From contig NC_135256.1 in NCBI RefSeq assembly GCF_964204865.1, positions 22,286,703 through 22,350,702 on the forward strand: 64,000 bases of DNA, in the 5' to 3' direction. Shown here piece by piece: positions 23,058-34,906 of this stretch. The notes under the pieces are model-generated. The model was not told the origin of the DNA. It saw only the letters and a list, made by a program, of their open reading frames with translations, and did not search any database. The translations under genes and the position numbers were made by a program. Position 1 is the first letter of the stretch. Every line of letters starts with the position of its first letter. Source of the DNA: Styela clava. Lineage: Eukaryota; Chordata; Ascidiacea; Stolidobranchia; Styelidae.

Positions 23058-24017
23058 CAGTGGTTCTTAACTATTCCAAGTCTACCGAACCCCTGCGCTA
23101 TTTGGCATGCTCCCGCCGAACCCCATTGTTTTGAACGGTTGAAATTAGGATCCCTATTCTAACTTTATGAAGGGAAGCCAATTTTGAGCAAGATTATAGA
23201 AAATGAACATTATGGTGTAACTTTAGATACCAATATCCCCATGTAGAAATAGCCAATGTTTTGTCACAATAGTGTCGGCGGCACGGGAAGCCGATGTTGC
23301 TTGTCGTATAAGTTATGCGAGTGAAAAAACAGCAACTTTGAAAATCCAAAAGATTATAATATGCATCATAAACGTTGGTAGGTTAGGACATTCGTTTCAC
23401 AAATTGCATTGAAATGCGGATAAAGGCGTTTGCCAATTGTTTTACTTTACTAAAATAGATTTACGATATGACTCGGCGCCATATCGAGGTTTTCCCGAAT
23501 GGATGATGATAATTTCAAGCAACGCTATGTAATTAAGTATTCTTTAGGCAAATTTAACACTTATCAAATCAAACACACTCTGATTTTTCATTCATTCATG
23601 TACATCTAGCCTACTACCAATCTTCGATTTATTCCGTGAAAGTGCGTTTAGATTTTATTAGTACGGTAGATAACGAATAAGGGTCATGCAAATATTCAGC
23701 TTAAAAATCCTTGGTTTGTCATAACAACGCGCGACATCTGTGGAGATGAGTTTTCTTTGAAACGTACTAGAATCTAAAAACATCGACGGGTCCAATAAAA
23801 CTTATATAGCTATACACACCGCTGAGCAAATTGATTGCTCGTTGAGCGTTTGATCTTGAATATCTGCGACGAACTATAGGTATTTTTGCATAATTAGTGG
23901 ACGAAGTAATATAAAAGTCCTGTAATACGTAACTGTTTCATGGGACCTTCGTCGAACCCCTGGTACAGCTCCGCTGAAACCAAAGGGTTCGATCGAACCC
24001 AGGTTAAGAACCACCAG
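23058..24017. mobile_element. ~960-bp non-autonomous hAT element
   Basis: The left terminus CAGTGGTTCTTAAC has its inverse, GTTAAGAACCACCAG, on the right. Flanking octamers are GTGTAAGT (23050-23057) and GTGTGAGT (24018-24025), one mismatch in eight. The interior has inverted GAACCCC/GGGTTCG words near both ends but no transposase. The termini and duplication length are those of the hAT superfamily. Confidence 0.75.
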
Positions 24018-24839
24018 GTGTGAGTCAAAAGAGGTATTCAAGAACACAAGACTATAAAAATTCACGGGAAGCTCACTTTCAAATATAACTTTGGTGAACG
24101 ATGATGTGAAAACAATTAGCACGAGAATTTCACCATGTTGTTGAACGTCACGAACTGTTAAACTTCACGAAAATTGAAATTATTCAGTCGTTTCTGCGGA
24201 TTATTCGTTCATTGCACAAAGTTACTGGCTCTGGTAACATTGTACAAACGGAGTGTTGAGCGTTTTTCAAGGATCGAAGAACAGATATTTCAGTCAACCT
24301 AATGGGTCACATGAATATGCTATGATATATAGAAAGGGTGTTACATAATAAGTATTCGAAACGTATAATATCATCTCGAAGCGTTTCATGTAAGCAAAGT
24401 TTCAAACAAACTGATTTTTCAATGAATTTCATGGTTGAGAAGGCAATTTCTGATCAAGATGTGACATTGGTAAATTCTTTCATCTTGTGTATTAACGATC
24501 CCTCTGCCAAACTCTTAGAAATGTACGAAGACAAATCAGCCGCTGGAAATGTGAGTAAAAGTGGAAGTGCTTTGATTGCGTTACAATGGGCAGAAGAGCA
24601 ACGAAGTTAGTAGGCTAATAATAAAAATTTCGATGATGAAAGACGCAATACTGAAGATTAAAATCCAGCACTGAAGAAAAGCTTTAATTTGCAAGCAATA
24701 ATGCAAAAACAGGAAATTCCTATTTTTGGTGGACCAAAATGTTAGACTTCAAAGGGAAAATAGCGATGCGCATCACTACATCTTAATTATCATCTGTTAA
24801 CCGAGTCATTCTAATATTTCTTTATTTTCATGATTGGAT

Positions 24840-25078
24840 ATGCTTGTTCACAACTGTACGTTCTTGAAAATTGACAAATCCAGAATTCTGCATTTCTTAA
24901 CAATACTTCTCTGAAATGATATATATAACTCAGGTAATGAATTCAGTTGGAAAACTTCATACAAAACTTGGTTTGACCTCAAATTCAGAAGTTCCATTTG
25001 AGTATCGATATCACCAATATATTCAACATCCACACTGAATGGTATCAGAACAAATTCATTCGCGTCTTCCAACCATTA
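24840..25078 (-). repeat. Direct repeat unit 1 (partner at 25440-25670)
   Basis: About 230 bp align in order with 25440-25670, sharing TGTTCACAACTGTACGT, CAAAACTTGG, CACCAATATATTCAAC and ATTCGCGTCTTCC/ATTTGCGTCTTCC. Both are open on the minus strand in the same frame, and each encodes VEYIG-(D/E)-(I/T)-DTQ followed by a conserved leucine-rich stretch. This hints at duplicated coding or element sequence, but no known family was recognised. Confidence 0.55.
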
Positions 25079-25094
25079 AGATCTTGAAAACGTT

Positions 25095-25380
25095 TCGAAA
25101 AGTTTTCACTTTGCGATTTCTGTAATGATCCAGAGACAGTAGAACATTTTCTAATGAACTGTCGTGCATATAGAAATGAAAGACGCATACTAAAGATGAA
25201 ATGCCGCGATTATGGCATTGAATTTCAACTCAAAGCTATCTTACGCGACCCTAGCATTTTCCCTGCTCTTGTTGATTTTGTGAAATCTACCAAGAGAGTA
25301 CTATAGGCATATACAAAATTTTGATTTAAATTGTCTGGCGCAAAAGACTCAAATTGTTTAAAGCGCCATATATTACCATA
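25095..25380 (+). pseudogene. LINE ORF C-terminal fragment with CCHC-like knuckle
   Basis: The plus frame from about 25110 reads CDFCNDPETVEHFLMNC, a C-x2-C-x7-H-x4-C arrangement. It is followed by RAYRNERRIL and an ending FVKSTKRVL before a TAG near 25305, with a 3' tail to about 25380. Such a knuckle ends the ORF2 protein of several LINE clades, including those with an RNase H domain. No RT or RNase H remains upstream. A second relic lies at 16530-16735. Confidence 0.6.
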
Positions 25381-25439
25381 CCACACACACACTAATTTCC
25401 CCAGACATGTGTGTGAATATAAATTGTGATTTAGTTTAT

Positions 25440-25670
25440 GATAAGTATGCCTGTTCACAACTGTACGTGCTTGCAATTGACACTTATCGACAAAACTGGA
25501 TACTTCTCTTCTTCGGGGCAAAAGTGAAACTGATCTAATGAATTTGCAATTGTCATGCAAAACTTGGCTTAACCTCAAGTACAGAAGTTCTAGTTGAGTG
25601 TCAGTCTCACCAATATATTCAACGCCTTTGAACAAATACATTTGCGTCTTCCGGTCATTGAGATTCTGAA
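25440..25670 (-). repeat. Direct repeat unit 2 (partner at 24840-25078)
   Basis: This is the second copy of the 230-bp repeat. It sits downstream of the LINE fragment in the same orientation as unit 1. Its minus frame reads FKGVEYIGETDTQLELL, parallel to VDVEYIGDIDTQMELL in unit 1. Confidence 0.55.
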
Positions 25671-25679
25671 ATTTTATTT

Positions 25680-28241
25680 TTTAATTATATAAATGTACAG
25701 TGTCAACAGGATTAAATTTGATTTTTTGTACCTGGTTTTCTCCATCACTGCACATCGTTACCACTTCGCATTTTGACCACATGGGTAGCTAGGTCACCTT
25801 CGAAATCCCCCAAACTACCGTGTTTCCCCGAAATAGGACTGGGTCCTATTTCAATTTTTTTCCGAAAACACCACTAGTGCTTATTCTCGGGGGATGTCTT
25901 ATATTTTTATTTATCAAAAACAAAATTAAAACGTAGAGAATGTCGCGGACCATAGCGTCCGCGTTTATATATATATTGTGTGTACATATATTTTCATGTT
26001 TATAGACTGTTATGTTGACCCTTATTCAATGCAGTGTTGTCGAATCTGGACTCCAACCACTCACTCACTACACGTGAGAGGAAAACTATATCTTTCGCTT
26101 TTTCTTCGGCCGACGGGCTGGAGGTCGGCTACGTTTTGTTGTGTCTTCTGTTTTAAGTGTGAAGTTACCGTATAATAAACCACAAATCCGGAATCTGAGT
26201 CTTCTGATTCATTCAACACACAGTAGCAACATCTTTTTTTTTACCGTGACAAAAATGACGAGATTTTCAAATAGGCCTATACAAAATATGAAAACCGATA
26301 CCCATTTACTTATAAATACCAAGTTTTTATTTGAAACAACTGCAAAACATAGGCTATCAATCATCAAACGTGTAGAAGAGATTTCTTGCTATCGACTAGG
26401 TTAGTTATCAAGAACCCTTTTACACAAATTTCATCTATATCCATTGCTGTATCAAAAACTTACCAGGCCTCAATTAGTTGTGAGTTGCGACTTCATTTTG
26501 AAAATGTTTGATTCGAGTCTTTTAATTGAACTCGGGTTTCCGCCAGACAATCACATGATATACGTTTGTCGATTTCTTTGTTCCTGAATAATAGAATTCA
26601 CTGTCACCACTGGATTATGCTAATGAGCAAACAAAAAATGATTGCTATTTTATTGTCATGTTCTATTACTACTCTTTTTATTTGTTTCTTCTGTTCAATT
26701 TTTTTTATTATCTAAAGGTACTGTACCCTCGATGACGTATCATTCCTTCCTTCACAACACCTGTCATTTCAATATTTATTTATTACATATATTATGCTGT
26801 TGAATGTTCGTTTTTTGAAGTTGCAAATAAAATAACTCTGACAATAACAGTAGTTCCATGAATAAATTACCCGATCTTCTTAACTAGATATTAGAACCTT
26901 GGGTGTCGCTGTTGCTCGATAGCCATATTTGATTCCCCGCGGCTTCCCTTCCATGGTAAAATTGTATGATTATCTCTTGTTTTGAATATTGTATAAGATT
27001 GTTCTGTACTGGATGGGAAAAATAAACTTGACTTGAATGAAAAGATGTACCACTTGTAATACACCTCAGTGGTACCACTATAGCATATATATTGATAAAT
27101 TAATGTGATGTTCCCGTATATTGCTAATTTGTAGATTGTCTCTGACTTGCAAGTCACCCGTTCACCCTTCAGCTTCAACGCCCACGTGATTCAAGACTTT
27201 AGAAAACTCTGTTTGATTTTATTCTCAGATTTCCACGACACACAGAATACAAATCTTAAAACATTTATCCACACTAGCCTAGAATGGTTTACATCGCATA
27301 TATCGAAAGATATCGGAGTGGCATTTATACGTCGATCATAAATCTTATTAAATACTGTAAACGTGAGCTCGTGATTCACGTTATAAACAGAAACTCCTAT
27401 TATCTCAGTAAGGGTAATTATGTACATCGTACGGATGGGAACTTAGATATAATTATTTCAATCAGTGCCAAAGGTCTTGAGAATATAAATTTTAATTTGA
27501 TAATGACTGGGTGGAACATGTTGTGTTCTTAAAATTGGTGTAATTTGATTCCTACGAAAGTCTTTGTTCGAATTTTGGGAAAATTTAACTTTGTTTTGAT
27601 GATTTCAACATGAAATGGGGTACATTTGGGGGTTGGTTGCTATATTATCTCCCCATCTTACTAACTGGAAGTTTAAAGATTTGGCACCCTCTAATAAATT
27701 GAAAATATATAGAAAAATACAATATACAATGCTAAAATTAATGATATAGGGCAAAATTTTTTTGACATGTATATGATCTACAATGAGACAAGACATTGAA
27801 ATAAAAAAGAGTTTATAGAAAGGGTAAAGGTTATAAAGTAGAATTACAGAAGGATGGCGTATTTTTATATTAAAAATTTTGGTTTGGACGGTTGAAACAT
27901 ATTTTCAATTTAATGTATTTCGCTAAGTTAAAATACTTAATGCTCGCATTATCGCATTGTTACGATTTTGTCGACCTAGTTGGTCAATATATGCTTGTCC
28001 CATGTCGGGGAGAAAAAACGTATTTTTAAGTTTATTCCATCTCAGGGCTTTTTTGAAAAATAACGCTTTTGGATACAATTTTTGTTTAACGAGCTTATTA
28101 TTTCACCGTTCTATATGACGGCTTTGTAAATAATTAAAAGTATGACTCGCTCGAATCTACTTTTAGAAAGCATTTTAATTCTAACGAAATCTATTTAATC
28201 GAAAAGGAATGCTAACCACAAATATTCAATATTATAAATCT
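25680..28241. other. Intergenic, no gene recognised
   Basis: AT-rich sequence with many short overlapping open frames on both strands (for example 26884-27532). None has domain content or consistent splice signals. A stretch near 25820-25900 (CCCCGAAATAGGACTGGGTC) looks like one end of a transposon, but its partner end was not found. Confidence 0.4.
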
Positions 28242-30175
28242 CTTGAAAGTAGGGCTGGGCATTTCGATTCGAATAGTAAATTATTCAAATCGGTTCAGAG
28301 CTAAGTTTCGAATCGCCGCCATCTTGTTTTATCTTTCCGCTAATGGTCGAGGTGAATTCCCCAATTTTTATGGAGTCATATTTTTTCAACGAAATTCTAA
28401 CATATGACTATTTTCTGTAGTGAGTTATTGATAAAACGTGTTTGTTATTCTGTGTGAGCGCTCAGTAATCTATCTGGGTGATTTATTCTCTTCGGTAATT
28501 CATTTGTTGAGAGGACCAATTACCAGTGGCGGCGCGTGGTCATTTTGACAACCGGGGCAAGCTACTGCGGGACCAAGTCACCCCCATCTACGGGGACAGG
28601 ATAAGCGCTGTAAGTTCTCCCATCATTTTATGAGTATAAAACCCATTCCATCGGTAACAACCAATCGGCAAAAGCACAAATTTTTAACGATAAGAAAGTG
28701 TCTTTAAAACCGGTCCAAGTCAAGGGATTAATAAATATAGACATAGTTTATTTTGAAACCTCTTTCAAAAGGAAAGGCAATATTTACCCAGATAAATACA
28801 ATGACATATTAACAGAAACTTCGGGAAAGCAGACAAAACCTAAAATATGGTTTAAAACGTTACTATGAAGAATAGAAAGGTAATGCAAAGATAAAGACAT
28901 GCGTCGCTCACTCATAGATATATATGCTGCTAGACTTCTACTGCTTGAACATATATGCAACACGCCGCGGTTTCTTGGAAGCAAAATGCTCAATAACGCG
29001 CTGATTAAAGTCATGCATCCCAGAGATAACGTCTCTGTGAATGGATAAAACAGCCAAGGAATTTAATCTATCTTGCTTCATTGTGTTTCTGAGATACGTT
29101 TTAATACGCTTCAGCGTGCTGAATGTTCGCTCTGCGTCGGCGGAAGAAATAGGCGTCGTCAAAATGATGTCCAGAAATTTTGCAGACGCCGCAAAGGTAG
29201 TTACTAAAGTGTTATCTATGAGGAACCCATAGAGCGCGCAAGTTGATGTGATGTTCAAAAAAGTTTGATTGGTGTATATACATCGCAATTCATTTTCCAA
29301 TTTACCCACGTTTATCATGGGGTAAAATTTGGAGACAGTAGCCAACAAATGGATGGGAAATTGACGTGCAAATTTTGAAAAATTTTTGGGGTTCATCAAA
29401 GAGAACGCGGCAAGGTGTTCAGTGCGCAGACGATCGCCTATTCGATTCACCAGAATGTCACAGCATTCCTTTGCAGACAAAATCAAACGCTGCGTTGTTT
29501 GCCCGCGGCGTAAAGAAGCACTCCATGTGTCGTCGTATTTTATTGTTTCCCGGATACGAGATACAGCATCGCAGAAGTCTGAAATACACGACTGCACAGA
29601 CGCTCCATCCATTAGCCTTTACTGCAATGCGCCGTATAATACATCCACGTGATAGAATATTGTGGAGGAAAAAGCGAGAAAAAATGAAAACTCACCATCT
29701 TCTAGCAGACGCTTTAGACCAATACTGTATTCAGGGGCGGACTAAGCCCCTTTGGTGCCCTAAGCACTGGAGGCTTTGGTGACCCCATATGTGTCTTTTA
29801 AAATACATATAATTAAGTGTATTATCCATCAAAAATACTCACAACCGACAGTAAAAAAATACAACTTCTACGAACATTTTTAGGTTTTCTTACATTTTTT
29901 TGACTGTGAAATTTTGCTCATATTCCCAAACCTAATCTTATTCTTACATAATACATCTTTTATATTAAATAATGAACAACACAAAATTTTGAAAAGATGA
30001 AATTGAAATAAAACAATACCAACAGTAAGGAAGCAAACGATGTTTTTCGGTGCATTTACTTGAATTTGATTCTGATAAATTTTCTCATATTATCAAAACA
30101 AGTCTCTCTCCATACTAGATACTACGCCACTGACATTACAAAGGCACCACTAACATTTGAAAAGACAGAAGTCTT

Positions 30176-30824
30176 TCACTTACTTTTGAAAAGTTTTTTC
30201 CTAATTTTTTTAGCTGCAAAGTCTTTGATTAGATCCTCAAAACTAAGCTTATGTAACACATCTGCCTCTATACTCAACAGAGATAAAGCGTCTAGTATTC
30301 TAGTCTGTCTTGTTTCATAGTTGTTCTGTAGGGGTTTTTAATATACTTCAGCTGAGAAAATGAACGTTCTGCTGAACAATTTGTGGTCATTAATGTTAAA
30401 AATATTTGAAAGCTGCTGTCTACATTTGAAAAGGCGCACTCAATGTTATATTCTACAAGAATTTTGTAAAGTTCAGCATGACTGAATCTTGATTTTTTTT
30501 TCCTGTGTCATTGAATTTATGGAGCACATATAAATGAAACTGCTGAAGCTCAGCTGAGAAATTACTGTTGAAATCTTCTGGGTAAGCATCAATAAGCTTT
30601 TGACAACCCTGCGAATACCTTTCCTTCTCAGCAGATGAAGAGACATTTGGTTGCAGTGGTAGCGTGAGCGCTTCATAGCGTTCAAATTCATCTCGTGGAA
30701 TGCGCAGCTGGCCTCGTAATGATGCATACAGATGCGCGCATGTTTGTAAGTCTACATTCTCACTTTGCAGAACTTGACTTACTCTGTGAAAATTCTGTAA
30801 AATTTCATTCCAAAACAATAACAT
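30176..30824 (-). pseudogene. hAT transposase of element B (C-terminal part)
   Basis: The minus frame begins LLFWNEILQNFHRVSQVLQS and continues to about 30453 without a stop. It then resumes after stops with the hAT C-terminal dimerisation signature NCSAERSFSQLKYIKN, followed by TTMKQDRLEY, and the end FEDLIKDFAAKKIRKK before a TGA at 30176-30178. This is the layout of P52rIPK/ZMYM-like hAT transposases. The N-terminal finger and most of the catalytic domain are not recognisable. Several stops and shifts make it a pseudogene. Confidence 0.75.
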
Positions 30825-31133
30825 AAAACGAATTCCAGCTCTTGCATTTTATCTGCAATATAAGTAGTCTAGCTGCCTAGGTTTGCATCAACTGGCTTAG
30901 GAGAATATGATTTCCATATATTCTGGGAATTGTCACGATTAAGACTCACGCGTCAAGTCTCAACGTGAATCGAAATACCAGATGAACCGAGTACAAACTG
31001 CAGTTTAAAATTTTACCAGTACTTATTAGTCTAGTATACCTTACCAGAAAACTGCCCAACTTCGCTGACCTCTAGATCGCTGAAATGCGATCGCGGAACC
31101 GCCACATAGTGCGCCATTTTTAATTTTGATGTT

Positions 31134-31470
31134 GTCAGTAATCAGTAATCAGTAGTTTATTTTCTCACCATACTAAATGCACACTTGATATACAAATTGC
31201 AATAAATAAATAAAAGGCATTTCAGGGTGAGGGGAGCCGCGAGAAACCAAATTTGGTTATCGAGCAGCGGCACCCATAAGCAAGTCTAACAAGGAAATAA
31301 TAACAAAAAAAGTCGAACTGTGTATATATAGTATCATATATACGTTAATTTGAAAATAAATATAAATACGTCAAGGCATTCCAACCAGGTATGCCCAGTA
31401 ATCTCGCGTTTCAACAACAACAAAACAAGAAACGACTCCGTGCACCATTTATCTAAGTAGCCATGTCGCT
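31134..31470 (-). mobile_element. LINE 3' UTR fragment nested in hAT element B
   Basis: It begins with TCAGTAATCAGTAATCAGTA, the tandem tail of the LINE at 3144, then GTTTATTTTCTCACC and GGCATTTCAGGGTGAGGGG, each lining up with 3150-3300. The match fades near 31470. It is the deepest layer of the stack and must have inserted after hAT element B or travelled within it. Confidence 0.75.
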
Positions 31471-33494
31471 ACACCAAACTTTCGACAAGTAAGTTTCAGT
31501 GTTTATCACTAATGTACCTTCCCCGAGCATCAACCTCCTTGTTGACTTCGAGTAATTGGCCAATCAGCAAGATGCAAAAAAGTGACGTAACAATGCACCC
31601 TTTTCGCATCCGCTCAGACACTTTTCTCACTCAGACAGATTTTTAGGCATGGTTGTAAACATTAACTCGTTTTCGCGTTTTTTATCTCTATTCGTTAGTT
31701 TTCAGTTGTGTTTCGGAAATTTGAGTATAAATCAGATAATTAAATGATCACCATGTCTTTTTATAAGTTTTAATTCAATTGCAGTAAATGAAAAATTGGT
31801 GTAAAAATAGCTGTGTTAGACTAGGCTAAAATTCCTTACCGGTACTTATAAAAAGGTGATTATTGTACGCCATGAATGATGGTCTCAACAAATACAGGGG
31901 CCCCATTTTACAGGGGCCAACTCGCGAAACCACTCTTAAAATAAGCCCCGAGAATTTTGCAATTGTAAAGTATAGGAAGAATTTTTCGGGGGTCAAAGGT
32001 CGGGGAAAGGTCCATTGATGTACACGATTTTTTAAAGGTAGTTCGCAAACCTCCAAACATTGATCGAGAAGCTCAATATGATGCTTGAGGAAAAGAAAAT
32101 ACGAACAAGTCTGAGTTGTCTGTTCAACTCGTAATATTTTATTAAACACCGATGAACTATTGAAAATTCTGATATAAAAATTTCTGTGGTGCCCCCCTTT
32201 GCTTGGTGCCCTAAGCACGTGCTTATATTGTTTACTGGTTAATCCGCCCCTGGGTGTATTCCACCATATCCAAAAATACCCCTCTATTAGAAGAGCCAGC
32301 CCGTTCATCGTGCCCACGGAGGGACAGCTCGTGACAACCAATGAACTTCAAAACATCTATCAATCGACCGAGAACATGGCGGTTTTTCTCGACGTTTTGG
32401 TTGTGCCGACGGATAGAAACCGCGCGTCCTTCATCCAACTGTGCTGCAATATTAACATTTCCGAATGTTCGGTATTTTACTGCATTGTACAGATGCTCCA
32501 TAGAAGATTGATGATCCCTGGCACGCTCGGAAAGATGTTTAAGATCTCTAAAACCAAATTTACACCAACGTGAGTCACGGGCGGTAGAAAAAAGTAGGCA
32601 ATAAAAACAAAAAAGTTCATTTTTGTCCTCGCTGTAACACAACCATTTGTGTTTTTTATACCAAGTTTCTGCGCAGAATGTACGCCGACGCTTTCCTCCG
32701 TCATGGGATTGTTTCAGTGAACAATTTTTTGGTTGATAAGGCCCAAGACGTTGTACCTCTAATTTTTGTTCCAGCGGCAGCTGCGAAAACGGAGTACGAA
32801 GTAGTGCATCAACCTTATTCATTATGAGGTCTAAGGCTAAGAAATGCGAAGCCGGAAAGAAGTGAGGAGCTCAAAAGGAATGTGGAAAATCGAAAGCAAA
32901 TGGACTAAATGTCTCTAACTGATTCAAATAGCGAAACAAGCGACAAAAACGAAGGCGAGGAAACTATCAACTCTTCAAGCAACCAACGAACGAGAAGGAA
33001 TGCGTGAATATGTCAACACGTTGTTGTAAGAAACGTCGGCATTGTGTCGTCATAATTTTGGGGCTAGCCCCGATCGGCCCCTGATTTAGTAAAAGAAACA
33101 GAAAACAAACGAGACAAACGCGGCGAGTGGAAGATAAAAGAGAGAATACGATATACAATGAGCAACCGGGGCAAAATCGGCGTCGCCCCGTCCACGTTCG
33201 GCGATAGCTTTGCGAGCCGAAAATGAACCATGTCGGGAGAATATGGCTAGTGTAGACAGTCTGTGCAACCGATATTGAGGTATTTTTCGAATATTTTTTT
33301 GTATTATACCGAAAAAACAACCGGGGCATTGCCCCGGTTGGCCCATTGACGCGCCGCCACTGCCAATTACTATAATAAAATCGCTTACAATTATATATTT
33401 TCAAGTATTCGAGATTCGATTCGATTCGAAAAATATTATTCGATTCGATTTTGAAATCACAAGGTATTCGAAAATGCCCAGCCCTACTTGAAAG

Positions 33495-34690
33495 ATATTT
33501 GAAATTAGAATATTCAAAGTTGTTACCATTAATTAATTTATAAAAATTGAAAGCCGAATGAAACGCCATGTATATATAAGAAGAAAAAGAAGTACTTTAC
33601 CTTAGTATTAGTGGAAGAATGAAAAATGTCTGTCCCAATGAGAAGAAAAACCTGCAAATCATGAAACAAATTGTAGAATAACATGCTCCTGATCTGTATA
33701 TCCATTAGGTATGCGCGAAAATTCCTCTCTCTATTATTCGGAATAGAGCGCGTAATTTACCGTAAAACAGTCCATATAGTTCATTGTTTTCAACAGTTCG
33801 TTTTTGATTTGGTTTTCCACCTCGAACTTATATCATGTTCTAAAAGAATTCACTTCGATCGATGTTCAATACAGTCCATATTCATGATTTTAACGTTTCC
33901 AGAGTCCGTTACCATAGCTCAACTGTTTTCAATTGAGATTATTGTCTTTTCATAATGTTTTTGATTATTTCGGCTTGATAGCAATTTGCTACTTCAATCG
34001 TTGTTCCAGGCAATTTGAATCTCCCCGACGTTCGTAAGTTCGCACGTTTTGTAGAGACAGTTTCTCGGCAATTGTTGAAAGCTGCTGAAAGAAAACAGAG
34101 ATATTAGATCAGCAAGGGCCCCAGTTAACGACTTACAAGTATATATGATAGAAAAGAAACTTATCTTCTGCTTGGTCAGCTTTTTGGGTGATTTCGTCCA
34201 ATTGTTGCCTGGTTGTTGTCCGTTGATCTGGTCCGTTTCAGAAGGTTAATTCAAGTCGGTTTTAGCTTCTAGCTATACAAATATGACTTTATATGTATAT
34301 CAGAAGGTTGCGTGTTCATATCACGTCGGGTCACCAAATATAGTGATTTGTTATCACTACACATAGATTGTTTGTAGATTGGTCTGGTTTGTGTATTGTA
34401 ACACCAGCATTGACTGACAAGAATTTTGTCTTGCGTTCGTTAACTCGAACTGTCTATCTGTCGATAGCCTTCGGCCGTAGTAAGGAGACGTTTGAAAATA
34501 CCTTATGAGTTTATTACAATTCCGACAATATATACAGAAATACAATGTAACAATGTACACACAATTAGATCAAATCTAGTCTGATTAACACAAAACGCAT
34601 CGCTGAATATATAGCTTTCTGTCATTTAATTAAAATAGAATAGAGAAACAGATTTTTACATTAATAATACAAGAATCACGCAACCACGTA
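33495..34690. other. Intergenic upstream of SLC66A1-like gene
   Basis: No gene was accepted here. Short minus-strand coding-like segments near 34000-34080 and 34165-34250 have pyrimidine-AG and GT signals, but no frame joined them convincingly. Confidence 0.35.
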
Positions 34691-34906
34691 CCACTTCTTT
34701 TTGGTAACACCTTCCATCTTATATTTCGTAGGTTTTAAACTTCATCCAAGTTTTGTTTACTCTCCTGATTTCATAATCAGTTTTTATTTATTTGTTTTTA
34801 TCAATCATTTTCTCGCCTTTTATGATGACTATAGAGTCGAAATTAACTTATTTTATGTTCCGGCATCCTTGCAGTCCCACAAAAACCGCGAGGCGATTAT
34901 CAATCA

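Larger units (their letters stand above)
29732..32252 (-). mobile_element. hAT element B, inserted in the transposase of element A
   Basis: The termini CAGGGGCGGA (29732) and TCCGCCCCTG (ending 32252) are perfect inverses. A second shared block, TTTGGTGCCCTAAGCAC on the left and TTGGTGCCCTAAGCACG on the right, is in direct rather than inverted orientation. Flanking octamers ACTGTATT and GGTGTATT match at six of eight positions. It carries its own decayed transposase (30176-30824) and a LINE 3' UTR fragment (31134-31470). Confidence 0.88.
28938..32822 (-). pseudogene. hAT transposase of element A, split by element B and internally deleted
   Basis: The N-terminal part (32822-32253, starting MNKVDALL) has the TTF-type zinc-finger region seen in ZMYM-like hAT proteins, including the ELFCFYCLLFS and HLSERARDHQSS segments, then GVFLDMVEY. 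Element B interrupts it there. Beyond element B the same frame continues from 29731 (SIGLKRLLEDGEF, then IFYHVDVLYGALQ), meets a TAA (near 29625), and goes on as MDGASVQSCISDFC to the hAT dimerisation domain (ISSADAERTFSTLKRIKTYL) and a stop at 28938. The middle of a normal hAT catalytic domain, a few hundred residues, is missing. The protein was therefore non-functional before element B arrived or decayed later. This is annotated from sequence and not reconstructed. Confidence 0.85.
28524..33362 (-). mobile_element. hAT element A (ZMYM/TTF-finger type) inserted in the MITE
   Basis: Perfect 8-bp duplication CCAATTAC at 28516-28523 and 33363-33370. The left terminus CAGTGGCGGCGCGT and right terminus ACGCGCCGCCACTG are inverse. 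Short inner repeats ACCGGGGCAA/TTGCCCCGGTT follow. It carries a degenerate transposase on the minus strand and is interrupted by hAT element B at 29732-32252. Without B it would be about 2.3 kb, shorter than an autonomous element. Confidence 0.92.
28250..33486. mobile_element. Outer hAT-type MITE, split by the nested elements
   Basis: Perfect 8-bp target duplication CTTGAAAG at 28242-28249 and 33487-33494. The ends TAGGGCTGGGCATTT and AAAATGCCCAGCCCTA are inverse. The MITE sequence itself is 28250-28523 plus 33371-33486 (about 390 bp) and matches the unsplit copy at 22116-22373. Everything between is a later insertion. It has no coding capacity of its own. Confidence 0.9.

Noticed and set aside
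24338-24610. 90-codon plus-strand open frame containing VEKAISDQDVTLVNSFILC
   Set aside because: No domain, upstream exon or splice signal was found. It adjoins repeat-derived sequence.
25820-25905. CCCCGAAATAGGACTGGGTC stretch as a complete transposon
   Set aside because: It looks like one end of a widespread repeat type, but no inverse end or duplication was found nearby.
29366-29782. 138-codon plus-strand open frame
   Set aside because: It is antisense to the hAT element A transposase pseudogene and runs across the element B border.
31826-32341. 171-codon minus-strand open frame
   Set aside because: It crosses the right border of hAT element B into antisense-free flank in the wrong frame. 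The true transposase frame there is the one starting at 32822.
34000-34260. Two short minus-strand exons (containing QQLDEITQKADQAE and AFNNCRETVSTKRANL)
   Set aside because: The two open stretches could not be joined with matching phases at the available GT and AG sites, and no family was recognised.
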